Assembly (NCBI RefSeq): GCF_034140825.1
Contig: NC_089036.1
Span: forward strand, 23,573,001-23,637,000
DNA from: Oryza sativa Japonica Group
Taxonomy: Eukaryota; Streptophyta; Magnoliopsida; Poales; Poaceae
DNA length: 64,000 nt
Direction of reading: 5' to 3'
Notes under the pieces: model-generated
The model's database searches: none
What the model was told of the DNA's origin: nothing
Seen by the model: only the letters and a program-made list of their open reading frames with translations
Shown here: positions 36,171 through 49,460 of the stretch, one piece after another
How positions within the stretch are numbered: position 1 is the stretch's first letter
How the letters are laid out: the number at the start of each line of letters is the position of its first letter
Position numbers and translations under genes: made by a program

Positions 36171-36427
36171 CTCCCTCCGTCTCAAAATATAAGCATTTTT
36201 AGTATAGTGACAAGTCAAACATTTTTAACTTTTACCATTAATAGCAAAAAAATAAAAAAGATTAATCATGTAAAATTGATGTTACTAGATTTATCATTAA
36301 ACAAACTATCATAATATCATAATATGTAACTCTTTTTATTTAAAACATCTTACTTTTATAGATATTGTTAGTCAAAGTAGCATATTAGAGACCGTGTTAG
36401 GGTCTAAAAATGCTATATTTTAGGAAC
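36171..36427. mobile_element. Stowaway-like MITE
   Basis: 5' end CTCCCTCCGTCTCAAAATATAAGCATTTTTAG after a TA; the 3' arm 'ctaaaaatgctatattttag' matches it but the terminal bases are degenerate. Confidence 0.6.
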
Positions 36428-36735
36428 TACCATTTGTAAAGAACTACCATTAATTTCCTTGAAACTTGATAGCAATGATCCAGGCCTGTTTGGGAACAAT
36501 AAATTTGACCAAATTGTATACGAAAGAAAGAGATTCCTACGGAAATTCTACCTCCCAAACGAGATGAAACCTAGTAACCTACAGGCTACAGCCATAAATT
36601 CAAAACATGGAAAGCTTGATTTTTCCCCCATACATGTACAATGGGCTTACATTACGGAGCCGCAACAACTCACAGCCGGAGGTGCTCGAAAAGCTTGGAC
36701 GTCACAAGAGCAGTTTGCTCATAGACCGATATTCG

Positions 36736-39378
36736 TTAGCGAGATTGCAGTTCTTGAAGCAGAGGGCCAATCCTTTGAGCGCCAAGAAATAATGCGTCGA
36801 CAAGCACGAGTGCTCCAACCTGTTGTTCCAGGAAGGAACATATAAAAGCATTTCCATTGGAGAAAAGAATTGATGTGTGCCTCTCTTGAATTCAGAGAAT
36901 TACCAAACGGCCTGTGAAGATCAGACGGTAGCCCAGCCCTTCTTTCACAGCCTGCGCTCGTTGCTGATCCGTCCAGCTGAAATGAAGTCGTTGTCAGTAC
37001 ACAAAGCTTAAAGATTTGTAATCAGATGGAGTGCTCTGGAGTATGGAGGAGCGATAGTGCATGCTTCTGTGGAAGTCTGAAACATATTTCTAATAAGAAA
37101 ATCCCATTATAATGCTCATCTGCCTGTGTAGACACAATCTGAAGTTTTAAGTTGTTGGCGAGTTCTAGCTTGCCTATCTCATTATCACATTATTCTGTTC
37201 TTGTACTCAAACAACTGCTTTGATTTTAATACATGACTTGTGTATGTAGATTGGACAGATAATAATAGGGATAATAAACCACTAGGAGGGGAGAATAGCT
37301 GGGGTCTTGAAACCTACCCGAAAAATTCCGAAACCCCACCAATACCAGCAAGCTTGAAAGGCTGGGGACCTTCTCGCTCAAAGTCCTGAAGGGGTAAAAT
37401 TATAAACCATAATTCAGTAAAAAGAAGTACTCCCTCCATCCCCTAATATAAGGGATTTTGACATTTTGCTTGCACTGTTTGACCACTCGTCTTATTTAAA
37501 AATTTTGTGCAAATATAAAAAACGAAAAGTTGTACTTAAAGTACTTTGAATAATAAAGTAAGTCACAAATAAAATAAATAATAATCCAAATTTTTTTGAA
37601 TAAGACAAATGGACAAACAATGCAAGCAAAATGTCAAAATCCCTTATATTAGGGGACGAAGGGAGTAGCATATATGAAATAATTATTTCTTTTCCCAATT
37701 CCTACCTCCTCTTCAGCTGCTTCCAGTCCTCCTTGTACCCAGAATAAATTTTGGAAACCAGCACCATAGAGTTGCTCACAAGCGGCCAATGATCTGACCG
37801 AATTACGGGCAAAAGTGAACACAACTAATAAAATTACACATCCATGAAGGGCAACACAAGAATGCATTACTGAATTGACTTTCTCAAAAGGTAAACAACG
37901 CGATAAAGTATTGATATGCAATTATGCATATCAAATTCAGCATTGATAAGATAGTGAATTACCTCAGTCCCTTCTGGCAAACTACTATGATATCTGTATC
38001 TTTAGAAAACTTCTCCTCAACTTGTTGTACAAAGTTCCTAGCAATTTGATCTACGATCAGTCAATCTTACTGTTCTGAAAATAGCAGATGAAAGTTCTAA
38101 ATTCAGTAGATGTTGAGCGTACTTGTTAACTGTCATTGTTGAGCTGCCACTCCACCAGCCACCTAGGGAAGTCATGGGAGTTCGATCATTTGGATGTCCC
38201 GAATTGTAGGAGGGGTGATGTAAGAGTTGAAAAATAAATTCACAGGCTCACAGAGGATAGAACACTAACATAAAACAGAAAGCTACACATGCCTTGGTTC
38301 AAGTAATTGTGTTTCATGAACTACTACTGTGGTTAGTATGATGGTAATCTAAAAGACGTATGTAAACTGGTCAAACAGCCCAGAGAAAATCATCATTGCA
38401 TTATCCATTCTAGAGTGTACACATGGAAAACATTCCATGTTACAATCTCCTGTGCTTAGTTTAATGATGAACAATGAGAACAAGGTTTGTAAAGAAAGCA
38501 TTCAAGAACAAGAGATTGACAGTCAGGTTTGCATATGGTGACCCTGTTTAGCATACCCATCACATAGTTGGTGAATTTCTTGCCGGCGCCACCCAAATCA
38601 AACGATGTATCCACATCAAATACAGGAATCCAGGTAGAGCCTTTCACCCAGGCCTAAAATGCGCCAATTCAAATACAATCAAGGACAACGAAAAACAATC
38701 CCATTCCGCAATAATCAAACACCCCTTTACTTTAAGAGTCTTGACAGGCAGCGAGACACAACCTTTTGACGCTCATTCGAGGGCCTAACATCAAGGAGGA
38801 CCTTGTCAGTGAGCTTGAATGTATAGCCAGCTTCCCTGGGTGTAAGAGTCTTGATCTTCTGCTCCCTAATCTTCAGGCAGAGCATCATTCCCACACACAC
38901 ATGAACAGCAGAAGATCAGCATTTCAATAGCCATAGATCACGCAAGATGATACTGAATTGAAACCCAAATGTGGGGGAAATCGTAAGAAGAATTTGCAGG
39001 CAGGGAGGGTTAGGGTAAGGTGAAGGGACACACCAGAGTCTCCCATCGCCTCCGGGCGGCGGCCATCTCCTTGGCCAGCTTCACCTCCTCGTCCTCGCCC
39101 TCCTGCTCCCCTCCCACGGCCGCTCCCATCCTCACCACTCCACTCCACCTCTGCACCCAAGAAACCACTCACACAGTTGCAGTCACCGCTCAGTGGAAAT
39201 GAGAGCAAAGGAGAAGGGGAGGAAAGCCAAGAAAGGAAAATGGCCGCACCTTTGAAGGAAGGAGACGAGGGCGGAGGCGCCTGGAGCGGCAGGAAGAGGA
39301 CCACGCCGCGGCCGGGGTGGCGGCGCCGGCGCCGGATACGCGGCGCGCGAGGCCGAGAGGTGACGGTGGCGCGGCCAT
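36736..39378 (-). CDS. Rhodanese-like domain protein, probably chloroplastic, similar to Arabidopsis STR11 (292 aa)
   Basis: Ten exons: 39378-39250, 39150-39034, 38870-38763, 38653-38557, 38162-38123, 38037-37963, 37793-37706, 37385-37318, 36976-36904 and 36819-36736 (879 nt). All introns are GT-AG with consistent phases. The N-terminus is Ala/Ser/Arg-rich, a likely plastid transit peptide. The rhodanese domain runs from about residue 88 to 215, with LLDVRPSNERQKAWVKGS, GGWWSGSS and the active-site loop CQKGLR (Cys184 to Arg189), so sulfur transfer is chemically possible. NLFWVQGGLEAAEEE and GWTDQQRAQAVKEGLGYR follow. A C-terminal hydrophobic stretch (about 267-283) suggests membrane attachment. 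I recall the Arabidopsis protein At4g24750 as also about 292 aa. The substrate is unknown. One intron (37386-37705) carries a Stowaway. Confidence 0.9.
37430..37665. mobile_element. Stowaway MITE inside a rhodanese-gene intron
   Basis: Near-perfect ends CTCCCTCCATCCCCTAATATAAGGGATTTTGACA and the complementary '...aaaatcccttatattaggggacgaagggag', flanked by TA (37428-37429, 37666-37667). The good end match suggests a fairly recent insertion. Confidence 0.85.
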
Positions 39379-39689
39379 GTCTGTGAGATGGCCGTGTTCT
39401 TTCAGAACGGAGGTTTTTTTTAGCTTCTAGCCGTAGCTTTATCCCCCCAATCCAGTTCCCTGCCCTGCAATTGGATGATGGGGGTGCAACTCCAGACTTG
39501 TGGGACCCTCGACAGCGCTAAGCCAGATTGCGATGTAGTGGTATTTTCTCAGTCCCAAAATAGATCAACGTATAAATACGAAAGGTGAATCTAAAATGAC
39601 CTTTTTTAAAAAATGAACACGTGATAAATGTTTATTTTTCACAAAAATAAGCTACCTTTTTAAAATGGGAATGCTATGAGACGGCTGCC

Positions 39690-39823
39690 ATTTGTATCAT
39701 GTCCTAACTGATATCAGGCGACACCTACTAGGTATCGATTGATACCTGATAAGTATCACATGATACCTCGTAAGTATCACCTGATACCTAGTAGTTGTCG
39801 GCTGATACCGATTATGTATCATA
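39690..39823. repeat. Clustered GATACC/GGTATC palindromic repeats
   Basis: The motif 'tgatacct' and its near-complement 'agtatcac' alternate at about 20-bp spacing ('gatacctgataagtatcac', 'gatacctcgtaagtatcac', then 'gatacctagtagttgtcgg'). It lies between the rhodanese gene start and a Stowaway. Confidence 0.6.
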
Positions 39824-39967
39824 CTACCTCCGTCCTAGAATATAACAATCTAAAATGGGATGAGACAAATCCTAGGACAATGTATGTAGACATGCCTCAT
39901 GTCCAGATACATTGTCTTAGGATTGGTCTCATCCCATCCTAGGTGCTATATTTTGAGGCGGAGGGAG
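39824..39967. mobile_element. Stowaway MITE, compact hairpin
   Basis: Ends CTACCTCCGTCCTAGAATATA / TATATTTTGAGGCGGAGGGAG with inner arms 'gggatgagacaaatcctaggacaatgta' and 'acattgtcttaggattggtctcatccc', flanked by TA. Confidence 0.8.
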
Positions 39968-42006
39968 TAAGTTCTAAGTTCTAACTGGTACTATCCTGTT
40001 TGAATGGGATTCCGTTCTAAGTTTTAAGCACCGTCATCATGTATCAAGCCTACAGTTGGTACTTGGGCCGGCACGTCCCATAATGGGTCTAGAATCTTGG
40101 CACGACGGGCGGCCTGGCCTGGCCCAGCCTGGTAAATGGGCCATTCTTGTGCCAGCTCGGTACGCTGATAAACCAATAGCATGTGAATGGCTCGATAGCC
40201 CAACAAACACAAGGCCTAGGCTGCGAGGTCACCCCGGCCAGCTCACCACAGCGGTGTCGTGCGCTCGTCCGTCGGCCACCGCGGCACACTGTGTCTTCTC
40301 TCGAGACATCGACATTGAAGGTGCTCGGCGGCTAGCGGCGATGGAGAAATAGGCGGTGGCGGTGGCAGCACAAGGTATAGCGACGACGTTAGCCTTTCTT
40401 TAAGCAATAAAATCAACAATCAATACAAAATCATAGGTAAGTGCAAAACCATTATTTTATGGTGCAGTACAGAGTCTAGTGGAGTGCGAGTATATACTCC
40501 ATCCGTGGACTTGTGGGCCCATTACCACCCCTAGCCGTGAGAGACGGCGACCTGGAGAAGGGTGGTGAGCTAGCATTGGAGGCGGGGCTAAAGCGAGCTT
40601 GTTGTTAGGACGTGGTGTGGATGGTGGTGGATCCAACTGCAGGGAGCCGTTCAAGATGAGGAAAACGGTGAGGCTGGTGCACCTCACTACCAACTACTAA
40701 AAGATGAGTTGGGGGGAGGGGGGAGGGGAGGTCCACCAAGGGCGCATACCAACGGATTAAAAGATGAGGAGAGAGGGGAGGGGAGGGGGTGGAGGAGGAG
40801 AAGGTCAGCCAAAGGGGCCTCGTTGGCGCTATTGACGTCTTCATACTAATCGATGGGGTCGGGCAATGACGCATTGGTGCAGAGGAGGCATGGTTGAGCT
40901 GATGTCATGTGATGCCATGGAGGGAAGAGAAAAAGAACAGGAGGGTTATGGTTTGGAGGGATTTACACGAATCTTAAAGCAACCCGATGATCTAAAATCT
41001 ACAAGATTGTAGGGGCTCCCAAAATTTAACTCCAATTAATCTTGGATTAGGGCCGAAACAATTGATGATACTTGTTCATGCTGATGTTGCTGAAACAATG
41101 TTTCTTTGTAGAAATGAATTTACATCTTATGTTGCTTGCTTCATAGAGTAGTGCGAAAGAGATGCGCACGATCTCGCTTCAATCTGATCGCATTGTTGTC
41201 CTTGGAAACAAGACAACGCTACTAGAACAGGGAACCAACTCATTTACCTGGCGAAGTATGCAAGGCGACAATTAATGGAGGGGATACACTGACCAGGATT
41301 GGGCATGCAGAAATATGTGTTCAGAGCACTTCGGGAGATGCCTTAGCCTTTATGGCCATCCAGTTCCCAGGCTCCCAGCTTTGCGATTGGATCAGGGGAG
41401 TGCAAATGCAGTCATGTGGGGCCCTGGGGTCAGAGAGGAGCCTGAAGAACCTGCATCACTGGCTCACTGGCTCACTGCATGACAACACAATACAACGACC
41501 GCGAACATAGTTACACAATCCACAAGTACTCAGCAAATATGCAAAAGCAGGATATGGTGTTACACTATTGCCTTACGCCAGTAATCTACGAAGACTTCAT
41601 TGTTCCCACAAGAGAGATTACTAGTTTGGCAACAAGCGTACAACAGATTATATAAGACAGCACATGTCCAGAGTAACATTTACTTCGAATAAATTACAGG
41701 CTCGCCCTCAATACAGGCGTACAACAAATTGCATCGCATCTAATCTATAGTATTCGTACATGGCATTTATACATTAAAATTGGTGGCTTAAAAAGGGAGA
41801 CCTTGGGGGCGCAATCCAAGACATTTCTTCAGGGCGATTCTGGCCTTCTCTGCCATCATATAACCGTGCAGGTTGCTCCATTTGGACAGTATGAAATGTC
41901 TTGCTGCACACATAGAGCATTATCTGGCAACAGCCATTGCTAACCGCGGTGACAAACTTGGCCAGTGTGCAGTGCCACATCGCCATGCTGATCTGGTGTC
42001 TGATCC
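39968..42006. other. Spacer, no gene seen
   Basis: Contains GC-rich patches (about 40060-40360 and 40480-40880) with open frames on both strands but no recognisable protein; the first again shows 'ggcctggcctggcccagcc'-type words like the hAT-like remnant at 12.6 kb. The 3' UTR of GLE1 probably lies in about 41680-42006. Confidence 0.45.
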
Positions 42007-45000
42007 TCACGTGAACAACTCTTTAGATAGAAGCTGTTGCGCAAGGTACTGGCCTTCTGGTTCCTCAAGGTAAACCTTGTCAGTCAGATAATTCTGTAGA
42101 TTACTTGCAGCCTCAGCCTGAATTCGTGAGCCTTGTTCCTTCAAAGCGGGTAAGAAGCACCGCAATATTACATCTAGAAGTTTCATGAACTGTGATCCGT
42201 ATTTCTTGTGAAGTGCAAAACCAGCAACCTGAACAGAAACAGAATCCAAGTTGGCTACAACAAACCTGCTACAAGCACACACGCATAGGAGGGGATGGGG
42301 GTCTTGAAGCATATTTTTACCTTGAGGAAAGCATGAAGGGCACAAGCAGTTGCTGTGGTGGCCGGGAGAGTATTAAGGAACATGGCAAGCCATTTCCACC
42401 CCTCAGCTAAGCCATGTGGATGCCGCACGCCCCTAATTTCGGTCTGTAGAAAAAAATTGCGGTTGTATTTCAATTCTAAATAAAACATCAATTTGTTGAA
42501 CAGAAGTCTGCTGCTCAAATAAAACGATCATATGAAACGGTATTAACACTGGATGAACTTATGGAACTGTGATAGTGAATTCAATTAATGTGCAAAGCAA
42601 CACATGTTACACTCAGAGTCAGTGCACTGAAAAGAGTTATCTGATCACTGAGAGTCGTATGCACAATGCACTGTGCTAGTTGGAGCCATTTTGGCAAACT
42701 GTCTTTCACGTTGGTTGTAATGGTTTTTCTGTGAGCTCGTCACCTCTGTGGTGGCCCATGTCTAAATAATATCCCAGGAAAGAAAAACTGACAAATTGCA
42801 ATTAAAGAGAAATAATAAGCCCTTTTTGCAACAACCAACAAGACAAGAAAGCACCATATTAGTAGAGAGGGAACCAACAAAACACTCAAAACCATTAAAT
42901 GCATACCCATTTCTAACAATTAATAACCCTAACAGCTATTTTTACCACACTAGTAATATTAGAAAACAGGCCATACACACCTGAATCATTGCAGCATACA
43001 GCTTGACGTATGCGGCAACATATGTCAAATAACTTTCAGTGCTCTCGAGTTGTCCATTTTCTTCCTGGTAGCCAATCAGTCTGTAATAATCTCTATTCCG
43101 TACTTGTGCCTAAACAATTACAAGTAAAATCAGGAAAAAAAATACATGAGCTAAACACAAAAATAATTATGTGAATAAAACATCATTATAATTGTTCAAA
43201 ACACCTAAATAGAACACCTCACTTGTTTTTTCCATTGCTGCTCATATATAAGCAAGAATATAAACAAGCTGCAAAGATATTGAGGAGTTTAGTGGCATGA
43301 AGACTTACGTTTAAAGCATGCAGATGCTTTGGAACTGTGTACATGCAAACTCTGTGGAACTCAGCTAGAAGATAATCCATTGCATCTGGTACCTGAGCAT
43401 TTGTGTTAGTAAATTATTAAACTTCATTGAAAGAGCAAAGCCAGGATAGGAGTGTACAGAAATATTGGAACTAGCTATCGTCTTAGTGGTCATGCAGCAA
43501 CGAATTTTGTTTTGAGTTCCAACCATGATAAGAAAATCACAAGATTGTGCATTATGTGGTTGCAAACTAGGCTGCAAAAAAGTTGATCAGTGTATGACAA
43601 AAGATACACAGTAGCCCTATGTTCATCGGAATCAACTGGAGTATCTATCCCAGCTACTGGCAAACAGCATGTGAGTTTCCATGCTCCATAATTATTAACC
43701 TTCCACTGTTTATTGCCATCAAATTTAAGGACACTTAATATCCACTTCCTCTAACCATGACGAACAGTGCAATAGTTCATCATTGCATGCCACTTCATGT
43801 TTAAATGAGGTGTCAAAAGCAGCTTCAACTTTTAAACTTAACATGAAACATAACGAAAATTAGTTACTGTGGGTTTCCATTCCACTTATTAAGGATGAGC
43901 TGTCATGTAAGGAAGAAATAGTCTTTTCCTACTATAAACTAATTTTAAGTATCAATATACTTCCACCAATCAAGAATTCATGATCACAACATATGCCTTC
44001 TGAAATATCAGAAGAGAGCTATAAGAAAGAAAACTGAGTGCGGTAAATGTCCAGAAAGTGAGCACAATTCGATATGCACTTATTAACAAAAGTAATGCCT
44101 AGTAAAACTAAAAAACACAAACATACCTGGCTGGTGACTAGAAGCATGACATATCCACAAGCAAAGGCCAAATTTCCAAATGTTTTGTCCTTTGTATTTC
44201 TACTCTTGACGATTGAAATAATCTGCAAATCAATATCAGGTCAGCTATGTAAGTCAACAATATCAAGTAGAATTCAGTATGTCAAAATGGACAGCCCGGT
44301 AGGACTCTAATTCTAGTACATGAGAAGGCCAAAAATTTCTAGTTAGAGTTATGTGAGCACACTTAAGTTCATGTTGGCAACAACAGACCAGTACTGCAGA
44401 GGTATACACTACAATAGAGAGACTATGCAAAGCCAAAAAGTGAAGTGGTAAATCCATGTTTCTAAAAAAATGTAACTGAAGTTTAGATGATTGGTATGTT
44501 AAATGGTGACATGATGCTATTACTTTACATATTCTAGACACATTTTTTCTATTAAAAAAATGTGTCTAAAAATTGTAAGGTCATCATGTAGGCAGTTAAC
44601 ATACCAATTATCTAAACTATAAAACAGGTATTTGATGGTTCATGTTTCGACTTTCAACTATTGACCGACAAGTCAGTTCATAAAGCAAGTGTTTGGGCCT
44701 AAGTTTATATTAGCAAGTATGTTCGTACTTATATTGAACATATGGATAAAAATATTGCATGGTCATGTCGTTCAACTCAGACTTTTTGACATTTCACACA
44801 TATTTATGATGCTACTCGTTTGAAAAAAGAGGCCATTACCACATAAAAGTACCTTGTTTGCAAATATACGGCAAGCAATTGGACGTGGGCAATCCTGTCC
44901 ATCCAAAGCTTTAATAAGCTCACCAGCCCTTGCTCTGCAACAAATGTTTAGGGGTAGATTTCAAATTAAATAAATATTCAAATCAAATACTCACTTTAAA

Positions 45001-48000
45001 ACCCTTCAAAAACAACTATATGACCAAAAGGCAATTAGTTCTTATCACGCGTCAAATGATGGAAAAAGGAGAATAGATGTAGATCTTTTTTATTTGAATG
45101 TGCTTATGTGCATTGAGCTATACGGATCTAGGCAGTTAAAAATATGTTTTATATATATACTCACTTTACACTGTCAGTAGTCGGCATAAGTTTACCAATA
45201 GATTTTGCAATTTGTCGGTCATATCTGCTGAACTCCTGCACAATAAAAACAATAATAGTCAAATACAAGCTTACCACAATTCTCATCCATATGGCAAAAG
45301 AACTGAAACCAGCAGGGTGACCATCATTCATCATCAATGTTAAAACAACAAATTTGCAGCAAATTGTACAAATGCAGTTGGAAGACCTTGCTGGAATGAA
45401 TGTTCGCTGGCACTTGATCAAGTAATGCACGCCTCCGCAATTCTGCTTCCAGTGCAGAATGATCAGCAAAGACTTTGATCCCTGTTATGAATGAGCAATC
45501 AACATTAATATCACAGTCCTTATAAAATCAAGCTACGATAGTCAGCCAGTGACCAGTGTAGTTAGGAAATTAACACCAAGGCTAGAAATTATTCTTGATA
45601 CAAAAATGGAATGTCTGATGCAGCGCATGAATGTGAAAGCAGAACCACAGTTTTCCCTCGTGTTATTTATGTCTGTATGCTTTTAAGCGTTGAAACTGTG
45701 TATCCCTTCAAGTTTTGCATGGTTCCTGGATCCCACTACAATGGATTTTAATTATATTTCAAATATTGCTGTTAGGAGTAGGTTGTCTCAGTACCACAAC
45801 CTTTGTGCTAATTAAGGAAACATGGTAAAGTTCTAGGGGCTGAACATGGGTTTTGCATAGTTGAAGATCAGTTAGGGGTGATTATCCTTCTGACATGTTA
45901 TAATACTTTTACATGATATATATGGCCCTTCATGAGCCTAAGCCCACAGTCTAAATAAGTAAATATACAAGAAAAATGAGAAGGTTAATCCTTAAATTTA
46001 CGTTTTAGATTAATATCCACCATTTGATGTTCATAAGCATTAAGCTGTGATAATGGCTGCCTGACTTAGTATGAAAACTAGTTTTTAAGAAATATGTATA
46101 TAGACACAACCTGATTCTACTAAGCATATCAATCAGCAGATCTTCAGAATAGCTCCATAAAACATTGCGATATAAACTTATAATGGTTCTGTAAAAGCAA
46201 GAAATACCTGGTAATTCAGATTTAATTTCACTCTTGTTTGCCCTCATTGTTCCTGCAACGTTGTTCTGAGAATTTTGGCTGGATTTGGAAACCTCAGCTG
46301 CTGCTTTCTGAGCTTCTGCTGCTTCCTTTGCAGCAGCCTCAGCTGCTGCTTTCTGTGCTTCCACTGCTAACTTTGCAGCTGCCTTCTGTCTGGCCTGCAT
46401 CATAGTTCATGAAATTTCTGGTAAACTGGTTATGCATTTAAGCGACTACCAGTGAAGTAAAGAAAATTAGGTTTCTGAACTACGTAGGTTGTAAAGAAGT
46501 TCAGTGAAGAAGTAACATGAATAACAAGGTATTAGATATAACTGAACTAGATGGAACTCAATGGACTAAGTATTATGATAAATACCAGAGCCAAAAGAAA
46601 TAACAATGAATTAAGTCTCACATATTGACATATATCAAAAGAAATATATCAGTTTATGTTAACAAAAACACACCAAGTGACCAGCACATCTAGGCAAACA
46701 AACCTCTGCTTCTTGTTTGGCTCTTTCCTGCCTTATTTTTTCGTCCTTCATGGCTTGCTCCTTTCTTTTAGCTTCTTCAAGAGCAGCATCATCTCTTATT
46801 CTACGTTCCACAATTTGCGATTTCTGTTCATGATCCCTTTGGACCATAGACAAATGTTTATCAAGTACTTCTGCACTGCAAAAAGGCAACAATTATAACA
46901 AGGTACAGAATCCAACAAAAGATCATCAGAAAATCCAAGTATAACTTATAACGAAAGATCATCAGAGTATATGTCCTTTATCCTGTGAGAACTACTACAA
47001 AGGAAAACAAATACAAACGCTAACATGCAAAGTTTCTGAAAAAATATTTACAGTGCTAATGATTGAACTGGAACATAAAGTTACTACACAAAGAAGTACA
47101 AAAACTATATAATTGTGTCACAGATAGTTAATTCCTTATATAACACAAATAGAGCATTTAAAAAATAGTCAACCCTTAGTCTCAGTCGCTAATCATTTGA
47201 CCAAACACCACAGGTATAAGTATGGAATATTTGTACGTTAAACCCACACGATTTAATCAGTTGTGAATAGAATATATAAATTGCTGCAAAATGTAAAGAG
47301 CTGAAACCTTGGGCTTGGAATTTCTCATTGATCATTTAAGTAGCAAATTTAACCAAATAACGATGAGGATAATAGCAAATGGTGGAGGAAACATTAAGGA
47401 TCTTAGTATTAGTCCACAATCACCCAATAAACCTTTATATTGGAATTTGTGCATATAGGAGATGATTGTTTTCTCTTCAAAACTATGTGCACTAGAAATA
47501 ATCCATGATAAACTGTGTAGCTACTAGCAAGGTCCGTCAGCCTTCATGAATATATACCTTTTCCACTCAGGAGTAATAAACTATATTGGAATGAAAAACT
47601 TAGCACTTTGTAAGCCCTCTTTACAATAAAATAAATTGAGTTATGACAAATAAAAATGGCATAACTTTACAAAGCAACCACCAATAAAAATTCAGTCTTG
47701 ACAAACTAGTACAAGAATATCTTGATATGTGCCACAGAAAATCCTCCAGTAACAAAAGAGAACAAACTAGTACAGAAGTTAACCCTAGTCCCAGAAAATT
47801 GCATCACCAAAGACCTTGTAAAACATACAGTTTCCTCAAAATTTGAAAAATCAACAGTAATCATGAAATGTAGATTTAAAAAGACACAGGAGAAACAATT
47901 CAACAACAAAAACATACATTTTTCTCTGGAAGTGGACATCTAGCCTTCTGTCTATCTCTTTTCTTGATTCTGCGTATTTCTGTAGTCGAGCAAATGCAGA

Positions 48001-49460
48001 AACTGTTCGCTGGATTTCACTTTGGTGGCATACCTCCAATGCAGATAGTTTACTTCTGACTTCCTCCTGAAGAAAAAAAATCATATGAAGAAAATGAACA
48101 AAAAGGATTCAGCAGATTTAATAAATCCATCATGGTAAAAAATAAAGGCATGCAACATCAGCCAAAAAGATAATTAGTACTATGATACCCAATACTTAGA
48201 AATTTAGTCATATGACATCCCTGTTGGCTTTCTATGTTAAACTTCTTGGATCACAATATCCAATTTGAAGTAAATGCAGTATTGTATTTGAAAAATCTTC
48301 TTCAAGTAGCAACTAACAGAAGTGATGTATTGTTTTTCTTGAAATTTCATCATGTCATTATCCAACCATATCAGTGTGGCACTACACTAACCTTAAAGGG
48401 AACAAACAAAAGCTTCATTCAGGAATTCATATACAGTATAACCTTAGAAAGATGAAAGATAATGGAAGCATCCACATGCCTGGATAGCTTAAAATACCTA
48501 CATAAAGGTGAGGAAAAAGATATAAAGTTGATCCGTAAAGTGTAACCTAATGCCATGGTAACCCTAAACTAGAATGAGGATTAATGGTAATGAAAATAAT
48601 TCAATGGTCTATTGCCAACACATCAAAGAAAAATCAGCCCATAAGTACTGCATTCAGTAAGAAAGATATAACAGTATAGATTGATGAATACACACTTGAA
48701 CTTTCAGATGATGCTCACGTTCCAGCTCAAGCAGAATGCTCTTCTCTAGGCTCCGTTTCTCCATCAGGTGATATGGTGCAATCCTGCCATCCATTTCATC
48801 CTCTGATTCTTCAGCATCACTAGGAAGAAAACAAAAGAAGGGGATATCTCACACAATACGCCATTCATTTAAACTTAATTGCAGATAATGTACCGTACTT
48901 CAAAGCAAATAAATTGCAATTGCAGTGGCCAAATTTCAGCATCAAATCTTCACCTGGATTCAAGATCATTGCATGAGAACCTTGCTCCAGTGGCCTTGGC
49001 CACAAGAGCCCGGGACTCCCCATCACTGTCGTAATCGTCCTCATCCGTGTCATCTTCCTCTTCAACCCGCATCACAAAGGCCTTCTCCCTCACGCTGCCA
49101 CTGCTAGCCCTAAATGAACCAAAAAAAAATCATATAGAAGCAATGTAGAGGGAAACGATTGCAGCTTATCGGCGAAACCATAAGCAAGGGAGCGCAAGGG
49201 ATTGGAGAATAGAGATACCACTCCGGCGGCTGCTTGAGGGGCGTGGGCTGCGCGGTGCGGCGAGTGGCCTCGAGCGCGTCGAGCTCGGTGAGGACGTCGC
49301 CGAGGGTCCAGCTCGGGCGGGGGTCGAGGGCCCTAGGGCACCGCAGCTCCACGCGCGCGAAGCCCCTGCGAGGAGGAGGAGGAAGACGTAGAGATCAGCC
49401 TGCCTGCCATTAACGAACACCAAGCGGTGACGAGCGGAAACGGCGATGGGGGGCTCACAT
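42007..49460 (-). CDS. GLE1: mRNA export factor GLE1 (612 aa), start codon split by an intron
   Basis: Fifteen exons: 49460-49459 (only AT of the ATG; the exon continues upstream as leader), 49365-49219, 49109-48954, 48819-48696, 48066-47918, 46875-46704, 46394-46208, 45481-45387, 45235-45165, 44934-44853, 44222-44127, 43392-43309, 43109-42981, 42443-42321 and 42228-42007. They sum to 1839 nt with all phases matching and GT-AG introns. The protein has MGFARVELRCPRAL, an acidic stretch (EEEDDTDEDDYDSD, about 65-78), a long Glu/Lys/Ala coiled coil (about 103-300), and the GLE1 domain (about 314-600, with RLIGYQEENGQ and VAGFALHKKYGSQF). GLE1 with inositol hexakisphosphate activates the DEAD-box ATPase Dbp5/LOS4 at the nuclear pore. 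The length is close to the Arabidopsis protein (about 611 aa from memory). In the start frame a TAG lies upstream (49529-49527) with no ATG between, which supports the split start. Confidence 0.92.

Larger units (their letters stand above)
33328..36735. other. Spacer rich in Stowaway MITEs, no gene
   Basis: Apart from the MITEs listed separately, nothing coding was recognised. A 16-bp direct repeat ('cacacaatttgagccc') stands at about 34416-34447. Confidence 0.5.

Noticed and set aside
36459-36845. Plus-strand 128-codon frame at the rhodanese gene 3' end
   Set aside because: It overlaps the last rhodanese exon in antisense, and no homology was recognised.
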